64,000 nt of DNA from Pseudisothecium myosuroides (taxonomy: Eukaryota; Streptophyta; Bryopsida; Hypnales; Lembophyllaceae). The notes beneath the pieces are model-generated. The model saw nothing but the letters and a program-made list of their open reading frames with translations. It ran no database searches and was not told where the DNA came from. The stretch lies in contig OX637291.1 in the NCBI GenBank assembly GCA_951799445.1, positions 10,418,501 through 10,482,500 of the forward strand. Reading direction: 5' to 3'. Of the stretch, positions 11,401 to 23,000 are shown piece after piece (positions within the stretch are counted from its first letter, which is position 1; each line of letters opens with the position of its first letter). Made by a program: the position numbers and the translations under genes.

Positions 11401-14400
11401 AAGATCTAAGTTTTATCCAAGACCAGACATCCATATACAGGTTAAATGGCAATATTTCTTTCTCCACTAGCAGAAGAACATAGCTTAGGACGATTGCAGG
11501 CCTCGATGTATTAAAGGATTCTAAAATACCAGCAGTTCTTGCAGGAGGGAAACTATCTCGTAAAGCCCGCACAGTAAACGCATTGATTAAAACTCTCTTC
11601 CTTGTCTGCACACGGCAACACCTCCTCACTCAACATGAGTTCCAGAAATAATTCACCACAAAATAACTCATCACATAATACCATATAGGTAGCAAGCCAA
11701 GGTGAAAATACAAGACAGAAAACACTTACCGCATCATTGAGATGGCTAGCAATATTGCCAAGCAAGATTGTAGTATTGGTGCGGATCGCTGCCTCTTCAT
11801 CTACCTGAAAGCAGTTAAATTGCATTAAACACCAACAAAATATAACCTCTTCAGACAACGGGACAGTTCGTCAATGTAAACTTACCGCAAAAGGTTAACT
11901 ATGCGAAGCACCAACCTGTAGTTTAGAGAGATGCTTCAGAAGCGAACCGGTGATGGTGCGTTGGCTTAGCTGCAAACGAAAACAAATCGAGGCTGACGAT
12001 TAGCTGGTGTATAATATGATAGTTCAACAATGACGCCTAAGGTGAGCCAGAGTGGATTTATTTACCCTGACTGCAAAGCAACTGGAAATAAGAAAGGAAT
12101 AGCGCAGTTAAGGGTTGTACTCCATTGACGATTAATATCGTAAATTACAACCAAGTTCTGCCACAGCACATAAAATGAAAATGAAAATGAAAATACACCT
12201 CTCGGCAGCTATACTAGGGAGCTTGAACTTATGGACCCCTAAACCCTGGCTTGTTGTGCTCAATTTCACAACAGAACTAGGGCATCCAACTCTCACACAA
12301 AAGAAACAAACATCCACGAACTTACTTTTGGAGCAAGTAAAAGCATAGACTTCAAGGTGAGTTCTCGAAGGAAAGCAGATGTGTCGGCAAAGCCAGTCGC
12401 AATATGAGGGAAAATCTGCACCCAGGCAAACACGTGTTGATGAAAGAATAAATACAATCAAAATGCAAGTACAAGATGCCTCAGAGGTCGTCAGAAATAT
12501 CACAGGCCCAGTATGTTAGCGAACCTGCTCATCAACCGCTTGAGTAGACAAACCACCCCCAAAAGAGTCAATATGTTGCAGTAATCCAACCCGAATGGCT
12601 CTGTCCGTTGAAGCAAACAGCTTGACAACAGTGGGCAGAACCTGATCACAATAAACACAAGATTTTGTATAATTGAAAGGATTATAACCGGTGGCAACAA
12701 AGAGTGACGAGGTCAAATTACACAGTGAGAACAGTTACATGAACTACACTGGTTAAAAAATTCTCACCTTCACGTTGAATTCATCCTGAGGCAGCCATGA
12801 GCCTATCTTTAGTAGAGGAATTAAAGCAGGTGCAGCAGCAGAACCGAACTCCAGCGCAGACGCAAGCAAAGGTAGCAGCTGCAGAGGCATAATGGGGCGG
12901 TGATTCAATAAAGTTCCCCAAAGCTTTCCATGGAAATAATTAGAGAAATCTAAAACCAACCCATGATTGCATGAAAAAAAGATCAAAGAAAGAAGAATGA
13001 AACCTTTTTTGTGACAACAGGTCGAGAAAGCTGCTCTGCAAGAGTAGGGAGTTTGCGGAAGAAAACGTCTTTCTCTACACTGTCCGTCAAGTTCAGGATC
13101 TCCATGAATTGTATAGTCTCCACCAGCTTATTTTGAAAAAATTCTGTTTGACATCGAAGGCAAGTTGTCAACCTTTTTACAAGTTTAAACGCCCACGTAG
13201 TCACCCAAGCTTAAACGAAAAGGACATTACCGGTGCTCATCCTAATTTGCACAGGACAATTTAAGATCTACAGGAATTAAACGATACCTTGTGGAGATCA
13301 GAATCCTTTCAATTAACGGTAAAATTCAGCTGAAATATATCGAATCAAAACCAAAAAAAAATAGCTCTTTACTTATCACATTACTACTAAGTCGCAGAAA
13401 ACACAGAACCAATTCGGCAGAATCCACTCACCACTGTCCTCCAGCAGTTTAGCAGAGTTTAATCTTCTTGCAGGAGCAGAGGCCAAGAGCTTCTGATAAT
13501 TTGGAAGCAAAGCCTGCACACACAGCGCAAGCACTCCAAACTGTCACTTCCAGCCAGCTTGAATAGGTGTAAGCATTATTGTACTCTGGACAATGTACAG
13601 TTGATCAAGCATAACATTGCATACACGTCACAACCATCACCTTAGGAATTTGAGCCGTATTTCGTAAATCCTCCGTCTTAACCAGGTTGGTAGTCGAAAA
13701 AAGTTCATATATAAGGCATCCTGTTGATGGCAAGACCCAATAATTACTGAGCTGGCTTCATGAGTTCCACAACGCATGGGCCTACCGTGGGAGCACAACT
13801 GCCTACAATTCGCATGGGAGCAAAAGATACTGAAATATACAAGATAACTAAGATGTAAGTCCAAAACGATGAAAAGTGCCCACATCATTGTCCAAGGTAA
13901 TTCCAATCAGTCAAAGTCCATCTTCTTAAGAGCAAAATCGTCAACTCACCCAAGCCCCAGGAGTCCAGTGCCCAAGGAGGAGATTTGCGTATGATAGCCC
14001 AATCACTTTTTGCCAACTCCAACGATTTAAACTGAGTTCCCACAAGCCAATCGTATTGCTGCAAAAACGTTCACCATAAATGATTCAGCTTACAACTATA
14101 ACTTGTAGCTCTCATGTCTGGAATATGTTAAAAATGGAGCTGTTGTTTAAACCAAGGAAATTCATGAACTCACAAGCATAGGGCCAGTAGCTGCTGGATT
14201 AGCACCATCAAACTCAGAGAGCACATCCAGTCCATGGAGCCTCCAATCTAGTGTGGGAGTAACAACCACTGAGGCCAAGCAGACATTTCCATGCACCTGC
14301 AACTCAATGGAGAGACCGCGTCAGACTTAAAAGCGCAAACAAAAAACTCAAAAAATGAGCCAAGAAGGAGGAAAATCTCCCAGACTCGCACAGTTTGCCC

Positions 14401-16308
14401 CTCAAGAAAAATTCAAGTGACTACAGGTCGTTCAATTGAAAAAAAGACAGGGAGAACAGTAGACAGCACTCCTACCAGTTTGCAATCGTTGTTGAGAAAG
14501 CTAACCGCTCTTGCAATTTGATTAAGCCCCCATGCATAATACTCCTCCCTGAGATTCTCTAACCTCAGTTCAATGCATGAACGACAGTTCGAAAAGACAG
14601 AAATGCCAAACCACAATCGTCATTGAGGTATATCACCTCAAAGACCCCCAATCGTGAGCATTGTAGCTCTAAATTTTAACTTTATCCATGTACACTCAAT
14701 ACATAATTGAAGTGCCTTGAGAAATCATTCTACAATTCGTCAAAGCAAGGAACAGGGTTTTCAGTCAAATTTGGGTATTTCAGGAACTCTTAGACAACAT
14801 ATTCCTCCATAATTCATAGGGAGGGTCTTCCTATGGAGTACTATAGGGAAATCTCCCTGTATATGACTGAAGCAGATTCGGTTCAAGATACTGTCTAAAA
14901 GTTCTTGAAACAATTTGATGTTACTAAAAGCCCTGTTAAAGAATAAACAAAGTGAAAATGCCGCTGACAACACAGCCGATGCCAAGCGTATGGTCAAATA
15001 TCACCTAAACAATGTCCCGGCATGGTTCTCTACTATATTTCTAGGTCAAAGGTTGGAAGATGCAGAATAAGAATCCGCTCAAAACCGCGATATACCAGGT
15101 TGCCTAAAGTTGGTGACAATTTCTAGGAGTATGGTAATGGCTACACGGCAATGTATACTCTATTTAGTTCATTTTTCATGTAATTTGAAATCGAAGTGTA
15201 CCTTTGCGTGCCTTGCAAGCCCAGCTCCTTGATTTTCTCGGCCAGAGGCATGACCGGTTCTGTCACGAGATATATCGTCGGTTTCAACACCCCCCCGTCC
15301 ATGGTTTCCGCTTCGGTGCTGTGCAAGAACACGAGCACATTGGGATGCCGCACCTGCCAAATTTAACATCCATGCTTACTAGAGTCTCAAGAGAGCTATC
15401 GTCCCATTCAGGTAATCTCAGCCAAATGCAAAAGCATCCGTCTCCAGCAACACCAAGTCTTAGCACTGAAAACCAGAACTTCATATTCTCTAAAACCAAC
15501 ATCAATATGTTTTCAAAAGTAACCAGAGGAAGGAGAATAGTCTTTTTAAGAAAACTAGTAGGAGTTCAAACAGGAAGTGCGCCGATTCTAAGGGTAGTCT
15601 CGTTTCAATAATGGTTGGTTCCCCTCTGATTCTCAACTCCGAAACTTCCAAAATTTGGAGAGTCCAAAATTATATGAAACGACTTCCCTTGCGAAAATCT
15701 GCGAACACTCGTTCAGACCATACCTCAATCACTAAACAGTCCCAGTTTTAGGATCAATTTCCTCACCACAATAAGCACAAGCACCAGAGAGTAGACGGAA
15801 TCTTACCACACGGAGACGCTTCGCTCCATTTCGAGCAGCAGCCAATCTAGCGTCCTGAGCATTGCTCCCAGTGTAGGAAAAGATGGAAACAGGGGAGTTA
15901 TCATCCTGCACGACCACAAATAAAGCTCAAAAACGTAATGTATACCGACAAATGGCCAACCCTAGATACTACAGTAGAAGCAATCCAACCACAGTTACGA
16001 AGAACAGTCCAATATTGTACTCTGTTTTTTCGATTTTTATTTGTTTCTTTTTCAACATCCCGAGCTCCAACCTCTCAAAAGCAACTGAAAAAAAGAACAC
16101 AAATCGTAAAAAAAAGTCTCAAATCGACACTGAGCTCAAAATCAAGCACGCCGTTCCTCGTAACTAACGATCCACCTCCTCTCACCTTCGACGTGCCCCG
16201 GCAATGCGTCCACCCGCCCCACGCAGTCGAGTAAGGCTCCCCGATGTTGTAAGGCAAATCCTTAATCCCGCCCCCCGACCCGACCACGCCTTTCAGAAAC
16301 TTCAGCAT
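8415..16308 (-). CDS. SCYL1: SCYL1-type pseudokinase with HEAT repeats
   Basis: 21 exons in transcript order: 16308-16186, 15905-15807, 15353-15202, 14548-14476, 14296-14174, 14058-13950, 13720-13641, 13513-13432, 13143-13004, 12878-12768, 12641-12525, 12415-12326, 11969-11916, 11804-11730, 11605-11530, 11012-10913, 10733-10664, 10413-10337, 9998-9904, 9370-9041, 8671-8415. They give 810 aa, close to plant homologues. The start [20 protein letters not shown] is diagnostic. The N-terminal kinase fold lacks catalytic residues: VHGNVC stands where HRD should be and LHGLDVL replaces DFG. HEAT/ARM repeats follow (for example [18 protein letters not shown]). The acidic, low-complexity tail has repeated DGWGD motifs and ends in [24 protein letters not shown]1/Cex1 proteins act as scaffolds in Golgi-ER (COPI) traffic and cytoplasmic tRNA export. 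The call is secure; the plant role rests on the family. Confidence 0.95.
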
Positions 16309-16407
16309 CGTGTGTGCTGATCCGGATCTCGACCTGAAGGTTCGATCTATACTACGAAGCGTCCTCGGGCTTCATATTCGATTTTCTTCGACCTCGTCAG
16401 GAGCACC

Positions 16408-16416
16408 AAACCCTAA
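16408..16416 (+). promoter_or_regulatory. Telo-box (AAACCCTAA)
   Basis: AAACCCTAA lies 100 bp upstream of the SCYL1-like start codon, a usual position for this plant promoter motif. Confidence 0.45.
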
Positions 16417-16692
16417 TAATCCCTGTTCGGATTCGATTCGATTCAGAACCTCAAGAGCTGAAACTTAAAACTCACATCCGAAATAGAATGGCTGCGAGTT
16501 GGATCTGCAACAGGAATCTCGAATGGCGGAGGTGGGCGTGGCGATCCGGTGGCGGGGGAGCTTCTCCGAAGAAGAAGCTCCGTGCTTCCTCACGACAACA
16601 GTTCGTCGACGGTGACAGTGGAGAACTGTTTCGGTGAGAAGGTGAGGAGGAAATCCTAAGGGGGAACATTTCGAACTTGAGGGTACATTCAT

Positions 16693-17247
16693 GCATACCA
16701 AGGTGAAGAATTGCAAAGGTGGGACATAGATTATGGAATACATTTAAGGTAGAGTCCCCCATAACCGACCAAATAAGAAATTCCGACATGATCTGGAGTA
16801 GTGAAGGCAAAACAAATATTTTTCAAAGGTGCATCAATAGAAATGACATGGATTGCAAAAAAATTGGTAATTTTATCGCTTAAATTGAAATTACTATAAA
16901 TTTTGGGAGTCAAAAAGTGCTCTAGACCCATGGCCAATGTCTAGACTCTTTCAATTCCGATCATTCAAGAATTTTTTACCTAATCATTATTTCCTACTTT
17001 TTTTTTCACAACTTGGGACATGCATCATGTATTTATTAGTTCCAACCTTGGAAAGAAAAGAAAAAAACATTCTAAGCTTGGTCAGAAATACGTGCACCTA
17101 TAGGTCGGGAATGGGTCAATGGTTGAAAATGGGGGGATCTACCTTACACCTAAGGTGAAGAAATGTGAAAGTGGGATATAGAATATGGTGTACATTCACA
17201 CCAAGGTGTTGAAATGTGAAGGTGGGACATGGATTATGGTATGATTT
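16693..17247 (+). repeat. 50-bp repeat unit, three copies
   Basis: Copies lie at about 16693-16743, 17146-17196 and 17197-17247; the last two are adjacent. The shared core reads CCAAGGTGAAGAA, then a TGCAAAGGTGGGACAT block, then AGATTATGGAATACATT. It has no coding potential. Confidence 0.7.
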
Positions 17248-18352
17248 TGCAAGTTTAACCCTTAAACAACGTGGCAGCCGTTTTTCAGCCGATGAATGAT
17301 AGAGAATCCTTCTATGTAGGATAGAAGTGCAACTATTCATTGTATGTAACTATGTAGGAATTTTATGTAAAAAGGAGGAGGTCTAATATAGTAGTTTGAT
17401 TTCCAATGAGTGCTTTTGAATTATTTTTTTTAACCAATGATTCACACGGTAATAAAAGGGATGATCTCCACAATCACCAAACCATCTTTTGAAGATTAAC
17501 CTTGAAATGTTGCAGAGGACTAACAATATCCAATTGAATGTTGCAGAGGACTTCCTTAGAAACAAAAAATACACCTATTCATTTTATATTTTGATAATTT
17601 TGGATTGACCACTTTGATGGTAGGGTCATATTCTTTTGAAGCTAATAGGAGTTTAAGATATTATCATATTCAATAGTTAAGGTCAACATTCTATGTCAAA
17701 AAATAAAACAAAGTTAGGAAAAGTAATTTAAAGTAATTCAAACTATATTTGATTTAAGAGTTTGAGATATGATCCATCTACCTAAGTGTCAAGTGTTACA
17801 TTGGATTAGGGTGAAGTCAGTTTAACCCTTTGTGCCAAATTTTGAGTTGAATTTGAAATTTTAGCCCCTAGAGTTTTATAAATTTTCTCAATAAATATGA
17901 CTATATTATATGCTTGTAATATAGGATTGGGTTTCAAGGGAAGAAACTATCAATAGTTTTATCAAAAAACAAACTTCAACCTAAGGCTTTTCAAGTGTTC
18001 CTTATAGGCTACTTCGACAATTCACAGCAGGATTTTGACTTTGGAACATTACCAAACGTAATTGTAATCTCAAAAGATATTATATGTGACAAGATTAGAG
18101 ACCTAATTATGTTTCCTATACCATGTAGAAATGTATTTTTTTCTTATAAATCTATCCTAAGAAAGAATATATAGTAATATCATTTCATAGGCTAATCAGT
18201 GTTATTTACAATAAATTACAAATAATTTTTTTGTTCATCAATCATTCAAATGAATATTAACAAATAGCATAATTAGTAGAAGTTTTTCAAAAGTTATTGT
18301 CTTACTTAATAAGTGTAGCATAATTATAGTTCACCTTCTTTATTTTATAGTA

Positions 18353-18437
18353 TTGTCTTTGTTTTTGAATAATACCAGTGTTTCTATTGTATTTTACAAA
18401 GGAAACTTACACTGATATTATTCAAAAATAGAGGGAG
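18353..18437. mobile_element. 85-bp Stowaway-like MITE
   Basis: The right end, read on the minus strand, begins CTCCCTCTATTTTTGAATAA, which resembles the Stowaway terminus. The left end carries a degraded mirror (TTTGTTTTTGAATAATACC). TA dinucleotides flank both ends (18351-18352 and 18438-18439). There is no coding capacity. Confidence 0.65.
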
Positions 18438-19639
18438 TATTAGATTGTATATTGTACAGAGATTTTTTGTATGACGAGTATTTATAAAATTAATGGTATC
18501 TTCATTTTTTCATGAGGATACCAATAATTTTGATTTGCTCGTGATTTACAAAAGATGTCTTCTTTCACCCATTCCTAGGAAAAAATACATACATTCTAGT
18601 TATAAAATTGTTTTTTTCTATTTCTTAACTTTAGAGCCATTTGTATTATAAATTAAATATGAAGGATGAGATTGAATAGTAAAAAATTAAATATACCAAA
18701 TTGCAATTTGAATTGCAAAACTAAATCCTACAAATTCTTACCTCAAAATGTTTACCATTTAAGTATGAGGATCTATTATGAGTACATATATGCCCCTTCA
18801 ATTGTTTGAAAATTAACAGTTTATTCATATGATGTCCCAGAAAACAAATATTAATATAATTTGGAACTTTAATTGTATTGCCCCCCTAGAAAGACAATTT
18901 CTTAATAAAAACTACATTAAATCTTTAATTTGGTAAATTTACGGGCTGCTATTTTAGAAATATAAAAATTGAAATACAAATCTTTTCATAGTCATGTAAG
19001 ATTAAAATTTGAGAGTATTGTCATTGGAAGCACATTAAAAAATCAAATCAAATCAAACAAACATTAAATTGTCAATGTTTGGACATTGGATAAACACAAT
19101 ACCCCTAAACATCTCTTACTATTGCAATGTAAAGAGAAATAGTAGCCACGTCAAAATTTGATGATATTTGTTGTTGCTTCAACAAACTTGTACAACTTGC
19201 TAAGTCAACAAAACTATTTCAAAACTACCACTATTTCTCTTCACTTTGCAATGGAGATATGTAGGAATATATTAATATTCTTTTGTCAAAATCTAGATTT
19301 TGTACGATTTTTAAAACTTTATTGTGTTTTCAATGATAACATTCTCAAGTTATCATTCCATGCAAGTAAAACGAGTTTTTTTCCAGTTAGGAAGATTTGG
19401 AATGCAGATGCCTTTGTGAGTCGTTACATTGTGCGTCAATTACTCCAACATTAAAACCACTCCCAAAAGGTACCTTTGAAAAAGTTAACAACCACTCCTA
19501 AAGCGCCACCGCAAGTACAAATGTGCATAACCACCCCTGAACAAACTCAAGCCACATCGAACTAGCCACTAAAAGTGTCGGTCCCCAAAATCGACGAAAA
19601 TCATCCCCGCAATCCATCCATCCCCCCAGCCCTGCACCT

Positions 19640-19693
19640 CCAAACGAACAGAATCATCCAAACGAACAGAATCATCCATGCGAACAGAGTCAT
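19640..19693 (+). repeat. 18-bp tandem repeat, three copies
   Basis: Three adjacent copies of CCAAACGAACAGAATCAT start at 19640, 19658 and 19676. The first two are identical and the third has a few changes. Confidence 0.85.
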
Positions 19694-19837
19694 CCATGCA
19701 CCCGGTTGACCATTTTGGAGTACTTTGCGCGGGCGTCAGACTTGGTACAGCGAGTTCGTCCCTCCACTCTTTCCGAAATGTCGGCGCTGGCACGAAAGTG
19801 ACGCAGGTCACGCACATTCCGTAACACGATTGAGCAG

Positions 19838-19984
19838 GATTTCACGAAGCTTGCTGGAGATTCTCGAGTCTTGCTTGAAATTTCACGAATTTTGGACCAG
19901 ATTTCACAAATTTTGGTGCAGATTTCGCGAATTTGGGTCCAGATTCCGCTAAGTTTGGTCGGGGTTTCTCGAAGCTTGATGATG
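19838..19984 (+). repeat. 21-bp minisatellite, about seven copies
   Basis: About seven degenerate copies of a unit like GATTTCACGAATTTTGGACC lie end to end, 55-200 bp before the histidine kinase start codon. The second copy lacks one base. The 21-bp period equals seven codons, and both strands stay open across it, so spurious heptad-repeat peptides appear. It is probably in the promoter or 5' untranslated region. Confidence 0.8.
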
Positions 19985-20038
19985 CGGAAGCGCTGTGGAG
20001 ATTTCGGCATGGGGAAGCTCATCAGGTGATTGTTGAGG

Positions 20039-23000
20039 ATGGAGGAGGAGGCCGCGGATGTTACCCGAGCTCCGAGTTCGATAGGGGCGACGTCGGACTT
20101 GGATGCGTCGTGGAGATGGAAGCGGCACCGCAAGAAGTGGCACGGGAAAGCGTCCGCTTGTTTTCGCTACGGGCCGTTCCGAGTGCTGGTCGTGGTGATG
20201 GGATGGCTCCTGGCGTGCGGCGTGGGCGCCTTGTTGTGGCGCGACGCGCTGAAGTTCATGGAGAATGAGTTTTTGCTCAAGTGCGAGAACCGCAAGGAGG
20301 TGAGGGAAAAAGAACGTTTGTCTGTCTCGTCAATTCTTTATAATTTTTTCAAAATCGGGAGCTCTATTTCTTGTTCTTTGCTTTTTCAGTTCAAATTTCT
20401 GCGGCCTTGGAGTAATCCAAACTGTGTGAGGATTACGGCTCCGGAATTGAGAGGAATGTGTGTCGGCATACTTGTATCAAGACTTTCGCACTTGCATGCA
20501 CGAGCACCAGAGGGTGTTTAGAAGCTTATTTAGAATCCATTGCGTTAGACCAGGAACACTTGCAAATTCTTCGTTTTTATTGAAGATTCTTGCATATTTT
20601 ACGTGTTATTGTAATGTTCTATCTGCACTTGGGGTGAGGAATGGTAAAAGGAAGGTTGTTAGAAATGAATTTAGGTGCACCTGTGGACTAGATTTTGTTT
20701 GCTACGACCACGCCAAGCGCCACATGCAAATGGACCTTAATCTTGCATAATCTCATAGTAGAGACCTTTAGGATACCCTGTGGGCTGAATTTTACTTGTT
20801 CAAACCCCTCTGTCCACGGAAATGAATTGTCTGTGAGGTCATTGTGGGTTTAGCACAGGGGATGGTAAAGATCCTCCCTGTGCAAGTTTCTGATACAAAT
20901 TAGGGCCATGTACAATTCCCAGGTGTTGAAGTCGCAAGTGGAGAACAACCTGAACGCTTCATTCGTCATAGTGGGACTCATAGCGAGCGTCCCGACGCTG
21001 AGTGAAGACCAGTGGCTGACCTACACACGGCGAACGCTGTTCCTGCGCTCGTCGGTGCGAACCCTGGTGTACAACCAACGCGTGCTGGAAAGTGAGCGCA
21101 AGGCTTTTGAACAGAAATGGAACAGCAGTATCCTCTACATCACGCCGGACCAGCAGTTCATTTACCGACCTGACAACGACACAGAGTATTCGCCCGTAAT
21201 TTACCAGACAGACGATGCGAATTATCGGTTCGTGGATGCGGGAGCATATCCTTTTTACCGCAGCGTCATCTATGCTGCTCGCGATACCGGCCTCTTCACT
21301 CTCTCCCCTGTCGTCGCCAAGCCGACTTCGTGGCAGATTAGCGCTTACCTTGCGTACTATGGCCCCGGCAAGGACTACACCTCCTTCGCTAGCGTCGAGG
21401 ACCGACGCCAGGCCTGCCGCGGCTATGTCGGCACTGTCATGAACGTCACTGATGTCTTCCAAGACGTTCTCCAGAGGTCCGTTTAGGGTTGCTCTGTGCA
21501 TTTTTCTGTGCGTGTTTCCTATTCATTTTTCTGCTTTGTTCATTACGTTCTTGAGTAGCGGTGGGCTTGCACCCTTTCCTCTGTCGCAATTTAGAAACAT
21601 GTGGTAGATTTGGCAAACTTAGAACCGTGTGGCAGATTAAGCAACTTATGAACCGTATGGCTGGATTATAAAACTGGAACTTTGTAACCTGGATCACTCG
21701 TAATGACTCATGAGTCAAGAAGTTTGCTTTCTGATTTTTGAACTCAGCATATTATCGGAAGTGCATCAAAGAAAATAAACGTGCGGAGATCTCTGAATCT
21801 TGGATACAGTGATTCTCCCTTGAAGAGCAGATGTTGGGCCTGAGGTGTGAGGAGCTGATTTCAAAAATGTTGCGTTAGTTTGTGATGTTGTTCTCTGATT
21901 GTGCAGGTTCACCGATGTGGACGACATGGACGTGGTTGCCGTCTTCATCGTAGACCCTAAATCAGGGCTCTACCCGACGTATAATTGCTCCCCTACGGCG
22001 TCCAGTTGCGTCGTGGCTCTGTTTGATCCCGCCCATCGGGCTTCGGAGATTAGCAAAGCGGCGGTGATGTGGGAGTATGGCACGCAGCAGTTCGAAGTGA
22101 GGTGCCTTCCCAGGCATAATTTGAAGCTGTTGGCGCTGCGAACCGTGATCGCATGGCCGCTGCTCATGTCCGTGGTGGTCATCTTCTTCTCCATCATCGT
22201 CTACCTGGTGCTTAAGCGAATGCAAGCGATTGAGAAGGACGTGAATATCATGGAGAAGATGAATGAGGCCCTTAAGATCGCCAAGTTGGCTGCCGAAGCT
22301 GCGGATAAGGCCAAGTCCAATTTCCTTGCGACAGTCTCTCATGAAATCAGGTCGATGCTCATGGCAAACCTCCGGTGTAGGTTGCATAATGTTTGCTTTG
22401 CATCCATTTTGCACGTTCTGTTTTGCTACCTTACCAGTGCAGAACACCTTCATCCTAAATTATGTTAAAGCTTTTAGCTTACTGGAATTAATTCCAAAAT
22501 GGCCGTGTTGCCCAAGTTCTGTAGTCAGAAGATTGGTGCTTACTCCCCTAACTTGCAAGCATTTTACATTCGTTTCCACCATTTAACTTCACTCCCTGAT
22601 TTTGCACGAGTAAACTAACTGTGCCTGTACCTATGGTTTGAAGTGCTAAATCTGCTCGCACCAACCAGTAGTAGCACTACACCTAATTTGAAAGCTTACA
22701 TTAGTTAACTTTGCAAGTGCAGGCACCCGCACACTGAAGGCTAAGTTTCAACCAGCTAATAGCCCTTAACACCCTGGTTTGCTGAATAGCGGTACTTGCT
22801 TGGTGCGGATGGGACCTTTGAGGCTTTGCCAAATGCTTATTTTCCATTTAGTATACAACTAAGCAGATCTTTCTGTGTGTGATGCAGGACTCCAATGAAC
22901 GGAGTAATTGGTAAGTTGTCTCCTGTTCTCCGTTCTACGCTCTAGAATGCCTTTCCTTGCTTCAGCACAACATTTTTCTTTTTTCAGTCCCAAGAGCTGA

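Larger units (their letters stand above)
16309..20038. other. 3.7-kb intergenic region between divergent genes
   Basis: The left edge is the SCYL1 promoter, with a telo-box at 16408-16416. The middle (about 17.3-19.5 kb) is very AT-rich and holds no gene I can support. It carries a 50-bp unit present three times (16693-17247) and a Stowaway-like element (18353-18437). The right end holds two minisatellites (19640-19693 and 19838-19984) close to the histidine kinase start. Confidence 0.6.

Noticed and set aside
19690..20133. 147-codon minus-strand frame with heptad-like repeats
   Set aside because: It is produced by the 21-bp minisatellite, which stays open in several frames. It also overlaps exon 1 of the histidine kinase on the other strand.
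20959..21501. 180-codon minus-strand frame
   Set aside because: It is the antisense shadow of histidine kinase exon 2, whose sense product has a coherent domain and matching splice phases.
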